Of a stretch of 64,000 bases of DNA, positions 32,926 to 42,035 are shown in pieces. The position numbers and the translations under genes are program-made. The DNA comes from an uncultured Lachnospiraceae bacterium (GTDB lineage Bacteria > Bacillota > Clostridia > Lachnospirales > Lachnospiraceae). The stretch lies in NCBI GenBank assembly GCA_910579805.1, contig CAJTWM010000004.1, positions 1 through 64,000 of the forward strand, in the 5' to 3' direction. The first letter of the stretch is position 1; every line of letters starts with the position of its first letter. The notes below the pieces were generated by a model that did not search any database, had not been told where the DNA came from, and saw nothing but the letters and a program-made list of their open reading frames with translations.

Positions 32926-33056
32926 CGTGAAATATAAAATTTCACGATCCTGATTTGTATGCCTGCCAAAGCAGGCGGATGGGAGTTAGCATGAAATTAA
33001 GTATTTCCCGATCCTGATCTGTATACCTGCAGAAGCAGGCGGATGGGAGTTAAAAT
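32914..33056 (-). repeat. Two units of the palindromic repeat, inverted orientation
   Basis: Reading the minus strand gives the same unit as at 28527-28870: AT-rich dyad (GTGAAAT/ATTTCAC at 32927-32945), CGATCCTGAT, then GCCTGCC-AAAGCAGGC and GGATGGGAGTTA, repeated once. It follows the last ABC permease, supplies its stop codon and reaches to 29 bases before the lipoprotein start. Confidence 0.82.
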
Positions 33057-33084
33057 GTCAAAGCGGGACGAGGAGGCAAATGGG

Positions 33085-33888
33085 ATGAAAAGATATCTGG
33101 TAAAATGTACGGGAATATTCATGGCGGCGATGTGCGTTTCTATATTAACGTCATGCAGTCAGAAGGAGGCGGCAGACGGGGAAAGGATTCTGGAAATGGA
33201 AACGGTGATTACCAAAGATATCACCGATGAAAGTACAATGTCCGGGGCAGACAGTGAAAATGAGACAGTGGAAGAACCGCTGGAAGAAGTTACCCCGCCG
33301 TCAAAGAAAGAAGTTGAAGATGCCAGAGGAAAGGTATTTGAAGGGATGACGGAGGAGGATATAGAACGGTTAAAGGAGAATATTAAGATTGCAAATCAGA
33401 GAATGGAATCTGCATATTTGAATGATAATATTTTCAAGAAGCTTTCCGATCCGGAGCATTTGTATTGGAACTATTTTGATCTGAAAGGAGAGATTCAGGT
33501 TGGTTGGGCTTATTACGGAAGCAATGAAGAGAGGCAGGAGATACTTGAAAGGGAAGAGCTTACAATGGATGAATTTTATCTAAAATACGGAGAACCGTCC
33601 ATGGATTATAACCGGTTTGACGCCGACAATTTTGTAGCGCTGATAGAAGACATGATGTTAGGCATACAGGATGAGACTTTGGTAAAAGACATGGAACAAT
33701 TGATTGAAAATACGAAAAATGCAAAGGAAACCCATGAGGTGGAATATGTCGACCGGATCTATAAGATCCTTCATGACATGGATTATTTTTTGTTCCGTTA
33801 CGGTCCTGAAGACGTAGGAAAATATGTAAAGGACGCGTCGCTGATAGGAAAGTATTATGGAACGCTGACAATATATCGGAAAGAGTAA
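33085..33888 (+). CDS. Putative lipoprotein of unknown function
   Basis: 267 residues from ATG 33085 with GAGGAGG upstream; the frame upstream lies in the repeat. Signal peptide with basic start (KRYLVK), hydrophobic core and lipobox ILTSC (Cys near residue 24), so attachment outside the membrane is expected. An acidic Glu/Asp/Thr-rich linker (about 30-80) leads to an alpha-rich domain with WNYFDLKGEIQVGW and LHDMDYFLFRYGPEDVGKY (in part). No family recognised. It may belong to the exporter upstream or be independent. Confidence 0.75.
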   Translation: MKRYLVKCTGIFMAAMCVSILTSCSQKEAADGERILEMETVITKDITDESTMSGADSENETVEEPLEEVTPPSKKEVEDARGKVFEGMTEEDIERLKENIKIANQRMESAYLNDNIFKKLSDPEHLYWNYFDLKGEIQVGWAYYGSNEERQEILEREELTMDEFYLKYGEPSMDYNRFDADNFVALIEDMMLGIQDETLVKDMEQLIENTKNAKETHEVEYVDRIYKILHDMDYFLFRYGPEDVGKYVKDASLIGKYYGTLTIYRKE

Positions 33889-33904
33889 GGACAAAATGGG
33901 GAAG

Positions 33905-34061
33905 GGGACTGGCATTTTGGATCAAGATCAGCGGTCCGTTTTTACAGGTAGCATATCAGATGTTGGATTTTGCAAAATATCCGACAGAGATCTATGCGCG
34001 GGGCATCCGTTTTCTGATCACTTGGGTGATTTCGTTTGCGTTTGTAGTGTATTTGCCTGCC
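33905..34061 (+). pseudogene. Duplicated fragment of ABC permease subunit 2
   Basis: These 157 bases align without gaps to 32637-32793 with six differences (about 96% identity). All differences are single bases. The fragment has no start or end of its own and lies just after the lipoprotein gene. The direct repeat of 157 bp at a distance of 1268 bp could recombine and remove the lipoprotein gene and the intervening palindromic repeats. Confidence 0.92.
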
Positions 34062-34117
34062 TATGGCAAAAAACAAGAACAGTAATTTTTGTTATATGAC
34101 AAATCAACTTTTGTCTA

Positions 34118-34275
34118 TGTGGTAAGTTCCCATTTTAGGGATTTACCAAACTGAACGGCCTGACAACTGAATTTTCTAATGTTGTTTTTATCCTTGTTTG
34201 GTATTACCCAGATACCAGGCGAGGGTATTTTTGCTTTTTAACAATTTTTAAAAAAAGCGGGTTACCAAACAGGCG
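34118..34275. repeat. Cluster of dyads built on TTTGGTA / TACCAAA
   Basis: Four related arms: TGGTAAGTTCCC (34120-34131) facing GGGATTTACCA (34138-34148), and GTTTGGTATTACCC (34196-34209) facing GGGTTACCAAAC (34259-34270), with further ATACC/GGTAT pieces between. Such iterated dyads are often replication-origin or nick-site remnants. They precede a relaxase scrap, which suggests leftover of a mobilisable plasmid or element. Confidence 0.45.
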
Positions 34276-34378
34276 GGTAATTGATATTACGTTGCTATCA
34301 AACACCTCTATTTTAAAGACTATGGGAAGATTTTATGACTAAGAATTTGACAGAAAATGAAAAGAAGCCCTTGCAGGC

Positions 34379-34546
34379 GAAGCACAGTGGCAAAAGCTGC
34401 TGTCCGATTTTATTTCTGACACCTTTATAGCTAAGGGAATGTGTGCGGATGTGGCAATTCACGATCCATATCCTCCAGGTCACAATCCCCATGCTTATAT
34501 CATGCTGACAGTGCGTCTGTTAGATGAAAAAGGGAATTGGCAATAG
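34379..34546 (+). pseudogene. MobA/MobL relaxase fragment
   Basis: An open stretch of 55 codons, without its own start, ends at TAG 34544. It reads FIAKGMCADVAIHD and NPHAYIMLTVR followed by LDEKGNW, which is the metal-binding HxHxH segment of MobA/MobL relaxases. The usual NPHAH is changed to NPHAY, so a metal ligand is lost. N- and C-terminal parts are missing. A remnant of a mobilisable element. Confidence 0.75.
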
Positions 34547-34618
34547 AACGAGAAAACCGAAATACGTTCTATCCGGGAACACCTGTGCCAGAAACAGTAA
34601 AAGAACACTAAACGTCAC

Positions 34619-34657
34619 GAACAGGAACGGTAATACCGCCGTTCCTGTTCTCTTTTT
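34619..34657 (+). terminator. Rho-independent terminator upstream of the recombinase
   Basis: GAACAGGAACGG (34619-34630) pairs perfectly with CCGTTCCTGTTC (34639-34650), followed by TCTTTTTT. It insulates the recombinase from upstream transcription. Confidence 0.88.
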
Positions 34658-34662
34658 TATAA

Positions 34663-35304
<642 letters not shown>

Positions 35305-35317
35305 ACAAAAATTATGG

Positions 35318-35343
35318 CTGTCAAAAGGTGTACCTTTTGACAG
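35318..35343 (+). other. Candidate recombination site 1 (hix-like)
   Basis: Half-site CTGTCAAAAGGT (35318-35329), central dinucleotide GT (35330-35331), inverted half-site ACCTTTTGACAG (35332-35343). The dyad extends by GG/CC to 35316-35345. The 12-2-12 layout is that of serine invertase sites; enterobacterial hix half-sites read TTATCAAAAACC. As a hairpin it would have a two-base loop and no T-run, so it is a poor terminator. Confidence 0.7.
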
Positions 35344-35486
35344 CCGCCACAATTCGTTCATTATACAATACAATGCTTGGCGTTACAAGTAATTTACGCA
35401 CGTTCCCGGAATATTTCCCGACATATATTTGCGATGATTTTCCATCATAATTATTTTTATCAATGTCAGAACTATTATCAAAAGGT
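35332..35486. other. Candidate invertible segment (155 bp)
   Basis: Lies between the two hix-like sites. It is AT-rich, contains no gene and includes promoter-like elements. Central dinucleotides of the sites are GT and AC on the plus strand, which are complementary, so exchange would invert this piece. Centre-to-centre distance is 157 bp. In the present orientation the promoter-like elements point to the acyltransferase genes. Confidence 0.6.
35337..35369 (+). promoter_or_regulatory. Possible promoter inside the invertible segment
   Basis: TTGACA at 35337-35342 (partly within site 1) and a -10-like stretch CATTATACAAT at 35359-35369. CATTAT would give a 16-base spacer, TATACA one of 19. Neither is ideal, so the call is tentative. 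It points towards the MBOAT gene. Confidence 0.4.
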
Positions 35487-35500
35487 ACACCTTTTGATAA
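35475..35500 (-). other. Candidate recombination site 2 (hix-like), inverted
   Basis: Half-site TTATCAAAAGGT (35475-35486), central AC (35487-35488), half-site ACCTTTTGATAA (35489-35500). Its central dinucleotide is the complement of site 1, so the two sites are in inverted orientation. The outer half-site is very close to the enterobacterial hix half-site. It ends 48 bases before the acyltransferase start codon. Confidence 0.7.
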
Positions 35501-35548
35501 TTACTGACAACATTTTAGATATAAATGAATCGGGAGAGGACGAAGCAG

Positions 35549-37003
35549 ATGCAGTTTAATTCTTATATTTTTACATTATACTTCCTGCCAATAGTTACTA
35601 TATTGTATTTTTTATTAAATAAAGCAAGGATAGAAATGGGAAAAATTCTCCTATTAGCAGCTAGTTTTATTTTTTATACGAATTTTGATATTGAAATATC
35701 GAAAGTGCTAATCATAAGCCTTGCGGTAAATATTCTGTTTGTAAAATTAATTCTGAAGTTTATCAATCCACGGCTGCAGAAAATTGGAATGATTTTTCCG
35801 GTAGTTATCAATATTTCGTTACTTCTATATTTCAAATATTCAGACTTTGCAATTACGAATATCAATAATTTTTTAGGCAAGGAATACCCCTTAAAGGAAT
35901 TGATCCTGCCACTAGGCATTAGCTTTTTTACTTTCCAGCAAATAGCATATGTAATTTCTGTATACAGAAAAGAAATACAAAAAATTAATGTACTTGATTA
36001 TCTAATTTATATTTTGTACTTTCCCAAGATTTTAATGGGACCACTTGTTGAACCTGATGATTTTATAGAACAGTTAAACAATCCGGTGTTAAAGAAAATT
36101 GATTGGAATAACATTATTTGGGGAATCAAACTATTCAGTTTCGGTCTGTTCAAAAAGCTGATGATGGCAGACACATTTGCAATGGCAGTTTCATGGGGAT
36201 ATGAAAATTTTGATTCCACGACATCCATGGACTGGATCTTAATTATGCTGTTTTATACCTTCCAGATTTACTTTGACTTTAGCGGATATAGTGATATGGC
36301 CGTAGGTAGTTCCTTAATGCTGAATATTACTTTACCGATCAATTTTGATTCTCCATATAAAGCTGTTTCTGTAAGAGATTTTTGGAAACGATGGCATATC
36401 TCCCTCACAAAATTCTTTACCAAATATATCTATATCCCGCTTGGGGGAAGCAGAAAAGGAAAAATATTCACTTACGTTAATACATTTATTGTGTTTCTTG
36501 TAAGCGGAATTTGGCATGGAGCTAACTGGACTTTTATCTTATGGGGAGTTATATATGGCTTACTGATGATCTTTGACAGAGTTTTTGAAAAATATGAAGA
36601 AAAAATATTTCAACCAGTATGCTGGATTGGTACTTTTTCCATTGTAAATGTTTTGTGGTTACTATTCAGGTCAGACTCAATAGCACAGTGGGTTAGCATA
36701 CTGAAAAAGATACTCTTGTTTCAGAATACGAACTTCAGTGACAAATTAGCTGAGGTATTTGTTTTACCAGAAACTACATTCATCAAGGATGTATTACATA
36801 TTGCCAAATATGCAGATGGTATCCGGGGATTCTGGATGTTCCTAATTCTGTTCTTCGCATTTGGCATAAGTCTGATTCCGGAAAACAATTATAGAAATTT
36901 AAAAAAGGTGTCATTCCCAGTCATTTTCTTGGCCGGAATTGCTTTCACCTGGGCTGTTATATGCATGGGTGGTGAGTCCGTATTTGTTTATTTTAACTTT
37001 TAG
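35549..37003 (+). CDS. MBOAT family O-acyltransferase (AlgI/DltB-like)
   Basis: 484 residues from ATG 35549, GGGAGAGGA nine bases before; eight upstream codons are in frame but lack a site. Many membrane segments; the MBOAT signature is plain: YFDFSGYSDMAVGSS near residue 240, FWKRWHISLTKFF near residue 285, YIYIPLGGSRKG, and the catalytic-type histidine in SGIWHGANWTFILWG near residue 330. These proteins pass an acyl group (usually acetyl) across the membrane to a polysaccharide or teichoic acid. The next gene encodes the matching extracytoplasmic partner. Its upstream region is the candidate invertible segment. Confidence 0.92.
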   Translation: MQFNSYIFTLYFLPIVTILYFLLNKARIEMGKILLLAASFIFYTNFDIEISKVLIISLAVNILFVKLILKFINPRLQKIGMIFPVVINISLLLYFKYSDFAITNINNFLGKEYPLKELILPLGISFFTFQQIAYVISVYRKEIQKINVLDYLIYILYFPKILMGPLVEPDDFIEQLNNPVLKKIDWNNIIWGIKLFSFGLFKKLMMADTFAMAVSWGYENFDSTTSMDWILIMLFYTFQIYFDFSGYSDMAVGSSLMLNITLPINFDSPYKAVSVRDFWKRWHISLTKFFTKYIYIPLGGSRKGKIFTYVNTFIVFLVSGIWHGANWTFILWGVIYGLLMIFDRVFEKYEEKIFQPVCWIGTFSIVNVLWLLFRSDSIAQWVSILKKILLFQNTNFSDKLAEVFVLPETTFIKDVLHIAKYADGIRGFWMFLILFFAFGISLIPENNYRNLKKVSFPVIFLAGIAFTWAVICMGGESVFVYFNF

Positions 37004-37020
37004 GGGGGGAGAGTTTAGCT

Positions 37021-38613
37021 ATGAAATCAAAGATTCTACTAATGGAATGGATTGCAGTGGTTACAACATGCCTTTGTATCTGTGCAATCTTTGTTTATAA
37101 AATTGACCCATATTTTCATTACCGCAAGCCTGATACGAAAGAATATTTTTACCGGCTCAACAATCCGAGAAGCCAAAATGACGGCATCAGTAAACACTTT
37201 GATTATGACGCCATGATTACTGGGACATCTATGGTCGAGAATTTCAAAACATCCGAATTTGATGAGATATTTGGGGTCAGATCAATCAAGGTTCCGTATT
37301 CAGGGGCGACATACAAGGAAATAAATGATAATTTGATCATCGCTTTGGATCATAATCCGGAACTAAAGACAATTATACGCGGCTTGGATACGAGAAGATT
37401 TTTTGACAGTGCTGATCTGATGCGTATTGATCTCGGGGTATACCCAACATACCTGTATGATGCCAACCCCTTTAATGATGTCGAATATCTGTTAAACAGG
37501 GATATTATTTTTACAAGAGCATACGATATGGTAAAAGAAAAGGATGATCCAAATGCAACGCAGGGTATCACATCATTTGACGCGTATTGTCGGTGGCAAT
37601 ATAACTATACTTTTGGGATTGATGCTGTGCTGCCGGGCAGAGATATGTCATCCGGGCAAGGTGCAAGTGTTCATCTGACTGATGAGGAACGGAAAATAAT
37701 TTATGAAAATATAACTCAAAATGTTACTTCATTGGCGGCATGCTATCCGGATGTTACTTTTTATTACTTTTTTACTCCTTACAGTATTGTTTGGTGGGCG
37801 CAACTCGTAAATAGTGGTGAGCTTGATAGGCAACTTGAAGCAGAACAATATATTATTGAATTAATTTTGGAACAGCCTAATATCCACCTATACTCTTTTA
37901 ATAATAATACGGAAATAATAACAGACCTCAATAATTACAAAGATGCAACACATTATGGACAGTGGATAAACAGCCTGATGCTTAGATGGATGTATGATGG
38001 AAAATATCTCATCACAAAAGAAAACTACATGAAGTATTTGGAAAAGGAATATAAATTTTATTCAGAATACGATTATACAGGTGCAAACAATCAGGAAGAC
38101 TACGAATCTGATTTTCATGCGGCGGCGATCATAAATCAGGAAATATACGGAGTGGCACCGGAATCATTGCTTGCTTCTGAGAATGTTGAGATTTCTTTGA
38201 ATGGTGCGCAATTACAGTCAGATTTGTATGATAATCAATTAGGAATTATATGTATCGGCAGTCTTTCAAGGGAATCAGGAAGCGAAATCCCTGTTTCTGA
38301 TTATGTAAGAGATACGGAATATATTGGTGCAAAAATTCATGTTAATGACATGAAAGCTCATAGATATTTAGAATTTTATGGTAAAAAAGAATCCAATCAG
38401 GGACAGCCGTCTGTATTTGTCTATAATAGCGAAGGTAAAAAGGTTGTTTCTCTGACAATATCCTGCGGCGATTTGGATGGTGAATGGCATCAATATGTTA
38501 TTGAGCTGCCTAAAATGAAAGGGGAAGCAACAATCATTTTAAACGGCGGTTATATAGACAATACCGGTGGGGAAAATTCGATATATTGTTTCGGAAATGT
38601 GACTTTGTACTGA
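37021..38613 (+). CDS. SGNH/AlgX-DltD-like partner of the acyltransferase
   Basis: 530 residues with one N-terminal membrane segment (about 9-27) and the rest outside. A GDS-like nucleophile motif GTSMVENF lies near residue 66 and the matching DATHYGQW (Asp/His) near residue 312, giving an SGNH-hydrolase catalytic triad. A C-terminal beta-domain of about 130 residues follows (YLEFYGKK, SIYCFGNVTLY). In known pairs (AlgI/AlgX, PatA/PatB, DltB/DltD) the membrane partner hands over acyl groups and this partner attaches them to the polymer. 18 bases separate the genes, so they are one operon. Confidence 0.8.
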   Translation: MKSKILLMEWIAVVTTCLCICAIFVYKIDPYFHYRKPDTKEYFYRLNNPRSQNDGISKHFDYDAMITGTSMVENFKTSEFDEIFGVRSIKVPYSGATYKEINDNLIIALDHNPELKTIIRGLDTRRFFDSADLMRIDLGVYPTYLYDANPFNDVEYLLNRDIIFTRAYDMVKEKDDPNATQGITSFDAYCRWQYNYTFGIDAVLPGRDMSSGQGASVHLTDEERKIIYENITQNVTSLAACYPDVTFYYFFTPYSIVWWAQLVNSGELDRQLEAEQYIIELILEQPNIHLYSFNNNTEIITDLNNYKDATHYGQWINSLMLRWMYDGKYLITKENYMKYLEKEYKFYSEYDYTGANNQEDYESDFHAAAIINQEIYGVAPESLLASENVEISLNGAQLQSDLYDNQLGIICIGSLSRESGSEIPVSDYVRDTEYIGAKIHVNDMKAHRYLEFYGKKESNQGQPSVFVYNSEGKKVVSLTISCGDLDGEWHQYVIELPKMKGEATIILNGGYIDNTGGENSIYCFGNVTLY

Positions 38614-38661
38614 TTTATTTGTTCAGACAGACAAATATCCTTATGAAAATTCGTAATGGGA

Positions 38662-38708
38662 ATCCCCCTATCCAGGCAAGTATGAAATACGCTCTAGGAT
38701 AGGGGGAT
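38662..38708. terminator. Strong hairpin between convergent genes
   Basis: ATCCCCCTATCC (38662-38673) pairs perfectly with GGATAGGGGGAT (38697-38708). No T-run on either side, but its position between the acyltransferase operon and the convergent beta-galactosidase gene suits a transcription end. Confidence 0.55.
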
Positions 38709-38762
38709 CCTTTCCGACAGCCCCTGTAAGTTTACCTTCCCTGCTTATTCTGCCTGGGAAAT

Positions 38763-40757
38763 TCAATACCTGCTTCTCTTACTTTTTATCAATAGCTGAA
38801 CTTCATAAGGATTTAAAAATTCTTCTTTTTCACCTTCCAAAAGCGTATACATACCGTGTAAATGGTAGACCTGCCTTTCATTCGTATGATTGATGATAAA
38901 CAGCCATATGCTGTCGTCGTTTTCACGCGTCATCATTTCCACGCCTTCCGCCGCCGTACCGAGCGGTTCAATACCGCATGTTTTCAGAAAGTAGTCCGTC
39001 AGATCTGCCATAAGGTCGTCGCCCGGCTCCGTACCTACATACCATGTGATGCCGTTTCCATAAGAATTTTCTGTTATTGCGGGAGACTGTCTGTAAAAGC
39101 CGGTGGTGTATTCGGCAATTTGTTTTGCTTTTCCGAGGGTGATGATGTCACACCACTTTTCGGCTTCATATTCTCTGCTGTTATAGAATACGCCTCCGGT
39201 GGTTTCGAGGAGGCAGTCGTATTCGGGTACTTCAATGCCGCAGATTTCACTAAGCCTTCCCGGGAGTTCCCGATCCGTCATGCATAAGTTTGTCGCATCC
39301 TTTACGCCTGTCCGCATTGTCAGTACCAAATGCCCACCGTTCGCCACATAATCGATATAGTGTTGTTCCAATTGGGGAGTCATTAAGTATTGAAGCGGCG
39401 CAATCACCAGTTTGTAGGAGGATAAATCATCCATACCCCGGACAAAATCTACGGGAATCTTTTTGTTGTATAATGCCTTATGGTACTTTTGAAGTTGTTC
39501 CACATAGCAAAGCTCAGGGTGGTTTGGCTGGATATCAAAAGCATAATTTTGACGGAAACTATGGACTATGGCAACTTCCGGATGGGGCATTGTTCCTTCA
39601 AAGTCATCCATATGCTTTGAAAAAGTATGCGTTAACTGTCTGGCCTCATTATAAATTCTGCCGGGATTTCCGCTGTGTCCCAGGATTCCGTGCCAGTATT
39701 GTTCCGTACCCATGGCGCATGTCCGCCACCTGAAAAATACTACGGCGTCAGCGCCGTGTGCTACGGACTGCATGGCCCATGCGGACATTTGTCCGGGTTC
39801 CAAAGCCCTTCCCATGATCTCCCATCCGGACATACCGGACTGCTGTTCCATCATCCAAAAAGGTTGTTTTTTATAGCCCCGGACCACGTCGTGGGAGGCA
39901 GCCAGCCCGCTGTCAGGATGGGCCTGCGGTTTCTGCCAGTGACCGGCAGGATAAATGTCGTTGGACACAAAATCCAAAAGTTTACCAAGATCATAATAAT
40001 TTACTTTATTGTCAAAACACATGTAATTGTGTGTAATGAAATGTTCCGGACAGTTTGCCCGGATAATGTCTGCCTGCCATTTTGCAAAATCTACTATCAA
40101 ATCGGAGCAGAAACATTTCCAATCGAGCATGGCGGAAGGGTTTTCACCTACCGCGGTGATCAGGGGAGTGCCGATCTGGGAAAAATTGTTAAATCCCTGA
40201 CTCCAGAATGCGGTTCCCCACGCATCGTTCAGGGTTTCTATTTTGCCGTATTTTATTTTCAGCCATTGCTGGAATTTGGCTTTGCAGGAATTACACATAC
40301 ATAAGTCATAATGGGAATTGCCAAGTTCGTTGTCGATCTGCCATCCGATCACGCCCGGATTTTCAGCAAATCTTTTGGAAAAAGCGGTAACAAATCGTTT
40401 GATGTGTCCGCGGTAAACCTCGTTAGACTGGCAGTCGTGGTGCCTGCCGCCAAAATGTCTGCGCCGTCCCTCTCTGTCAATGGGCTGGATCTCCGGATTT
40501 CTTTCGATGATCCATGCCGGGGGCGCCGCCGTAGGGGTCCCGAGTATGGATTTGATTCCGTATTTATCAAGCAGCGCTACGGCCTCTTCCAACCATTCAA
40601 AATGAAAAACACCTTCGGAAGGTTCCATTTTAAACCATGAAAATTCAGCCATCCGTACGACCTGAACGCCCATTTCCTGCATAAGTTTTGCATCGGTTTC
40701 CCAGCGTTCCTTAGGCCAGTGTTCGGGATAATAATCTACTCCAAAATGTATGCTCAT
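38763..40757 (-). CDS. Beta-galactosidase, GH42
   Basis: 664 residues. HFGVDYYPEHWP starts the (beta/alpha)8 barrel; the acid/base Glu is in WQIDNELG near residue 145 and the nucleophile Glu in WMMEQQSG near residue 305. A cysteine group (CMCNSCKAKF) near residue 155 is the usual GH42 metal site. Trimerisation and C-terminal domains are present, so the length is full. No signal peptide: it hydrolyses galactosides (arabino- or galacto-oligosaccharides) in the cytoplasm. It ends the minus-strand group and starts 20 bases after the channel gene stops. Confidence 0.95.
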   Translation of the reverse strand: MSIHFGVDYYPEHWPKERWETDAKLMQEMGVQVVRMAEFSWFKMEPSEGVFHFEWLEEAVALLDKYGIKSILGTPTAAPPAWIIERNPEIQPIDREGRRRHFGGRHHDCQSNEVYRGHIKRFVTAFSKRFAENPGVIGWQIDNELGNSHYDLCMCNSCKAKFQQWLKIKYGKIETLNDAWGTAFWSQGFNNFSQIGTPLITAVGENPSAMLDWKCFCSDLIVDFAKWQADIIRANCPEHFITHNYMCFDNKVNYYDLGKLLDFVSNDIYPAGHWQKPQAHPDSGLAASHDVVRGYKKQPFWMMEQQSGMSGWEIMGRALEPGQMSAWAMQSVAHGADAVVFFRWRTCAMGTEQYWHGILGHSGNPGRIYNEARQLTHTFSKHMDDFEGTMPHPEVAIVHSFRQNYAFDIQPNHPELCYVEQLQKYHKALYNKKIPVDFVRGMDDLSSYKLVIAPLQYLMTPQLEQHYIDYVANGGHLVLTMRTGVKDATNLCMTDRELPGRLSEICGIEVPEYDCLLETTGGVFYNSREYEAEKWCDIITLGKAKQIAEYTTGFYRQSPAITENSYGNGITWYVGTEPGDDLMADLTDYFLKTCGIEPLGTAAEGVEMMTRENDDSIWLFIINHTNERQVYHLHGMYTLLEGEKEEFLNPYEVQLLIKSKRSRY

Positions 40758-40777
40758 ATGTGAGTCCTCCTATCGGG

Positions 40778-41935
40778 CTAATATAAATTTTTTACTGCTA
40801 ATTTTGTATATAATACAACTTTGTCACCCTGTTTAATCACGGTAGAACCGGAAGGAATGATGACGTTGTTTTTTCGCTTGATCAAAACGATCAGCGTCTG
40901 TCTGGAAATATCCAGATCTTTGATGGGATTTCCGACCCATTCATGGTTTTCCTTGATCAGGATTTCCCGCAGGTCGATTTTCTCTTCCTGCCGGAATGAT
41001 TCTGCCGCAAGCACTAATCTGTCGGCAGGGTATATGAGGGTGTTCCCTTTGGGGATAATGGTATCCCTGCCCCTGATGATAACTGCAAGGATCAGCCCGG
41101 AAGGAAGATTTAGATCTTTTATCGCGTGGTTTTTCCAGTTATGTTTCTCATCGATATACAGACTGATGAAACTGACATCGTTTTCCTCGGCATAAGTGCT
41201 CATTGACTTTATCTTCGTATATTGTTCCACAAATCCCGCGCTTATAATACCGGTGGGGATCGCGACAACGCCGACTCCTAGAAACGCTATGACGATGGCC
41301 ATGCATTTTCCCAGTGCCGTGATGGGATAGATGTCGCCGTAGCCCACCGTTAACAGAGTGGACATGCTCCACCATACGCCTGAAAAGGCATTTTTAAACT
41401 GTTCCGGCTGGGCGCCGTGTTCGGCGCTGTACATGCATAAAGAGGATGCGAACATCAGGATCAGTATGATAAAGACGGAAGACAGTATTTGGTTTTTCTT
41501 TTCAATAAAAACGGTAGTGATCACATGAAAAGAATCGTACTGTTTGTTGATCCTGAACAAATGGAAGATCCTCACGACCCGGAGCATACGGAATACAATG
41601 AAACCGGATAAAAAGAAAAAGGGCAGTATGGCAAGCAGATCGATGATCCCGTCGTAGGATAAGATGAATCTCCATACGGACCGCCCCTTACTGCAGTCAG
41701 GATATAAATATTCGGACGTCCATATTCTCAGGGCGTATTCCAAACAGAAAACGACAATCGTGGCCATTTCCATAAGATGAAGGATGTCATAGTAAGGACT
41801 CATTTCATCAAAAGTCTCTAAGAATAGAACCGCAATATTTAACACAATGGTGACGGAGATAAAAATATCAAACGTTTTACTTAAGCTGTCCTCCCGGTTT
41901 CCGATCTGAATCAGTTCAAAAATTCTTTTTTTCAT
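40778..41935 (-). CDS. Potassium channel with TrkA-C domains
   Basis: About 385 residues; ATG 41935 is used, with an in-frame TTG at 41941. The N-terminal half has six hydrophobic segments with an arginine-bearing S4-like helix (FRMLRVVRIFHLFRI) and the selectivity filter TVGYGD near residue 200. The C-terminal half holds two TrkA-C-like domains (about 235-310 and 315-385), which sense a ligand. Kv-type bacterial channel in the cytoplasmic membrane. It is followed closely by the beta-galactosidase gene although no functional link is obvious. Confidence 0.9.
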   Translation of the reverse strand: MKKRIFELIQIGNREDSLSKTFDIFISVTIVLNIAVLFLETFDEMSPYYDILHLMEMATIVVFCLEYALRIWTSEYLYPDCSKGRSVWRFILSYDGIIDLLAILPFFFLSGFIVFRMLRVVRIFHLFRINKQYDSFHVITTVFIEKKNQILSSVFIILILMFASSLCMYSAEHGAQPEQFKNAFSGVWWSMSTLLTVGYGDIYPITALGKCMAIVIAFLGVGVVAIPTGIISAGFVEQYTKIKSMSTYAEENDVSFISLYIDEKHNWKNHAIKDLNLPSGLILAVIIRGRDTIIPKGNTLIYPADRLVLAAESFRQEEKIDLREILIKENHEWVGNPIKDLDISRQTLIVLIKRKNNVIIPSGSTVIKQGDKVVLYTKLAVKNLY

Positions 41936-41976
41936 AAGCAATAGATTCCAATACTGTATTTACAGGCTTATTCTGC

Positions 41977-42021
41977 ACGAAAAACACTCCTGACTCATGA
42001 GATTACGGTTCAGGAGTGTTT
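41977..42021 (-). terminator. Rho-independent terminator of the cytidylate-kinase-like gene
   Basis: Stem AAACACTCCTGA / TCAGGAGTGTTT (41982-41993 and 42010-42021), 12 bp perfect, followed on the minus strand by TTTTTCG. It separates the kinase-like gene from the channel. Confidence 0.82.
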
Positions 42022-42035
42022 GTGGGGCCGATTTT

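Noticed and set aside
33896-34099. 67-residue open frame as a separate gene
   Set aside because: It is an out-of-frame reading of the duplicated permease fragment; the same frame appears as an alternative reading of the parent gene.
35316-35345. Terminator of the recombinase gene
   Set aside because: The dyad is perfect but would fold with a two-base loop and has no T-run; the related second dyad in inverted orientation favours a recombination site.
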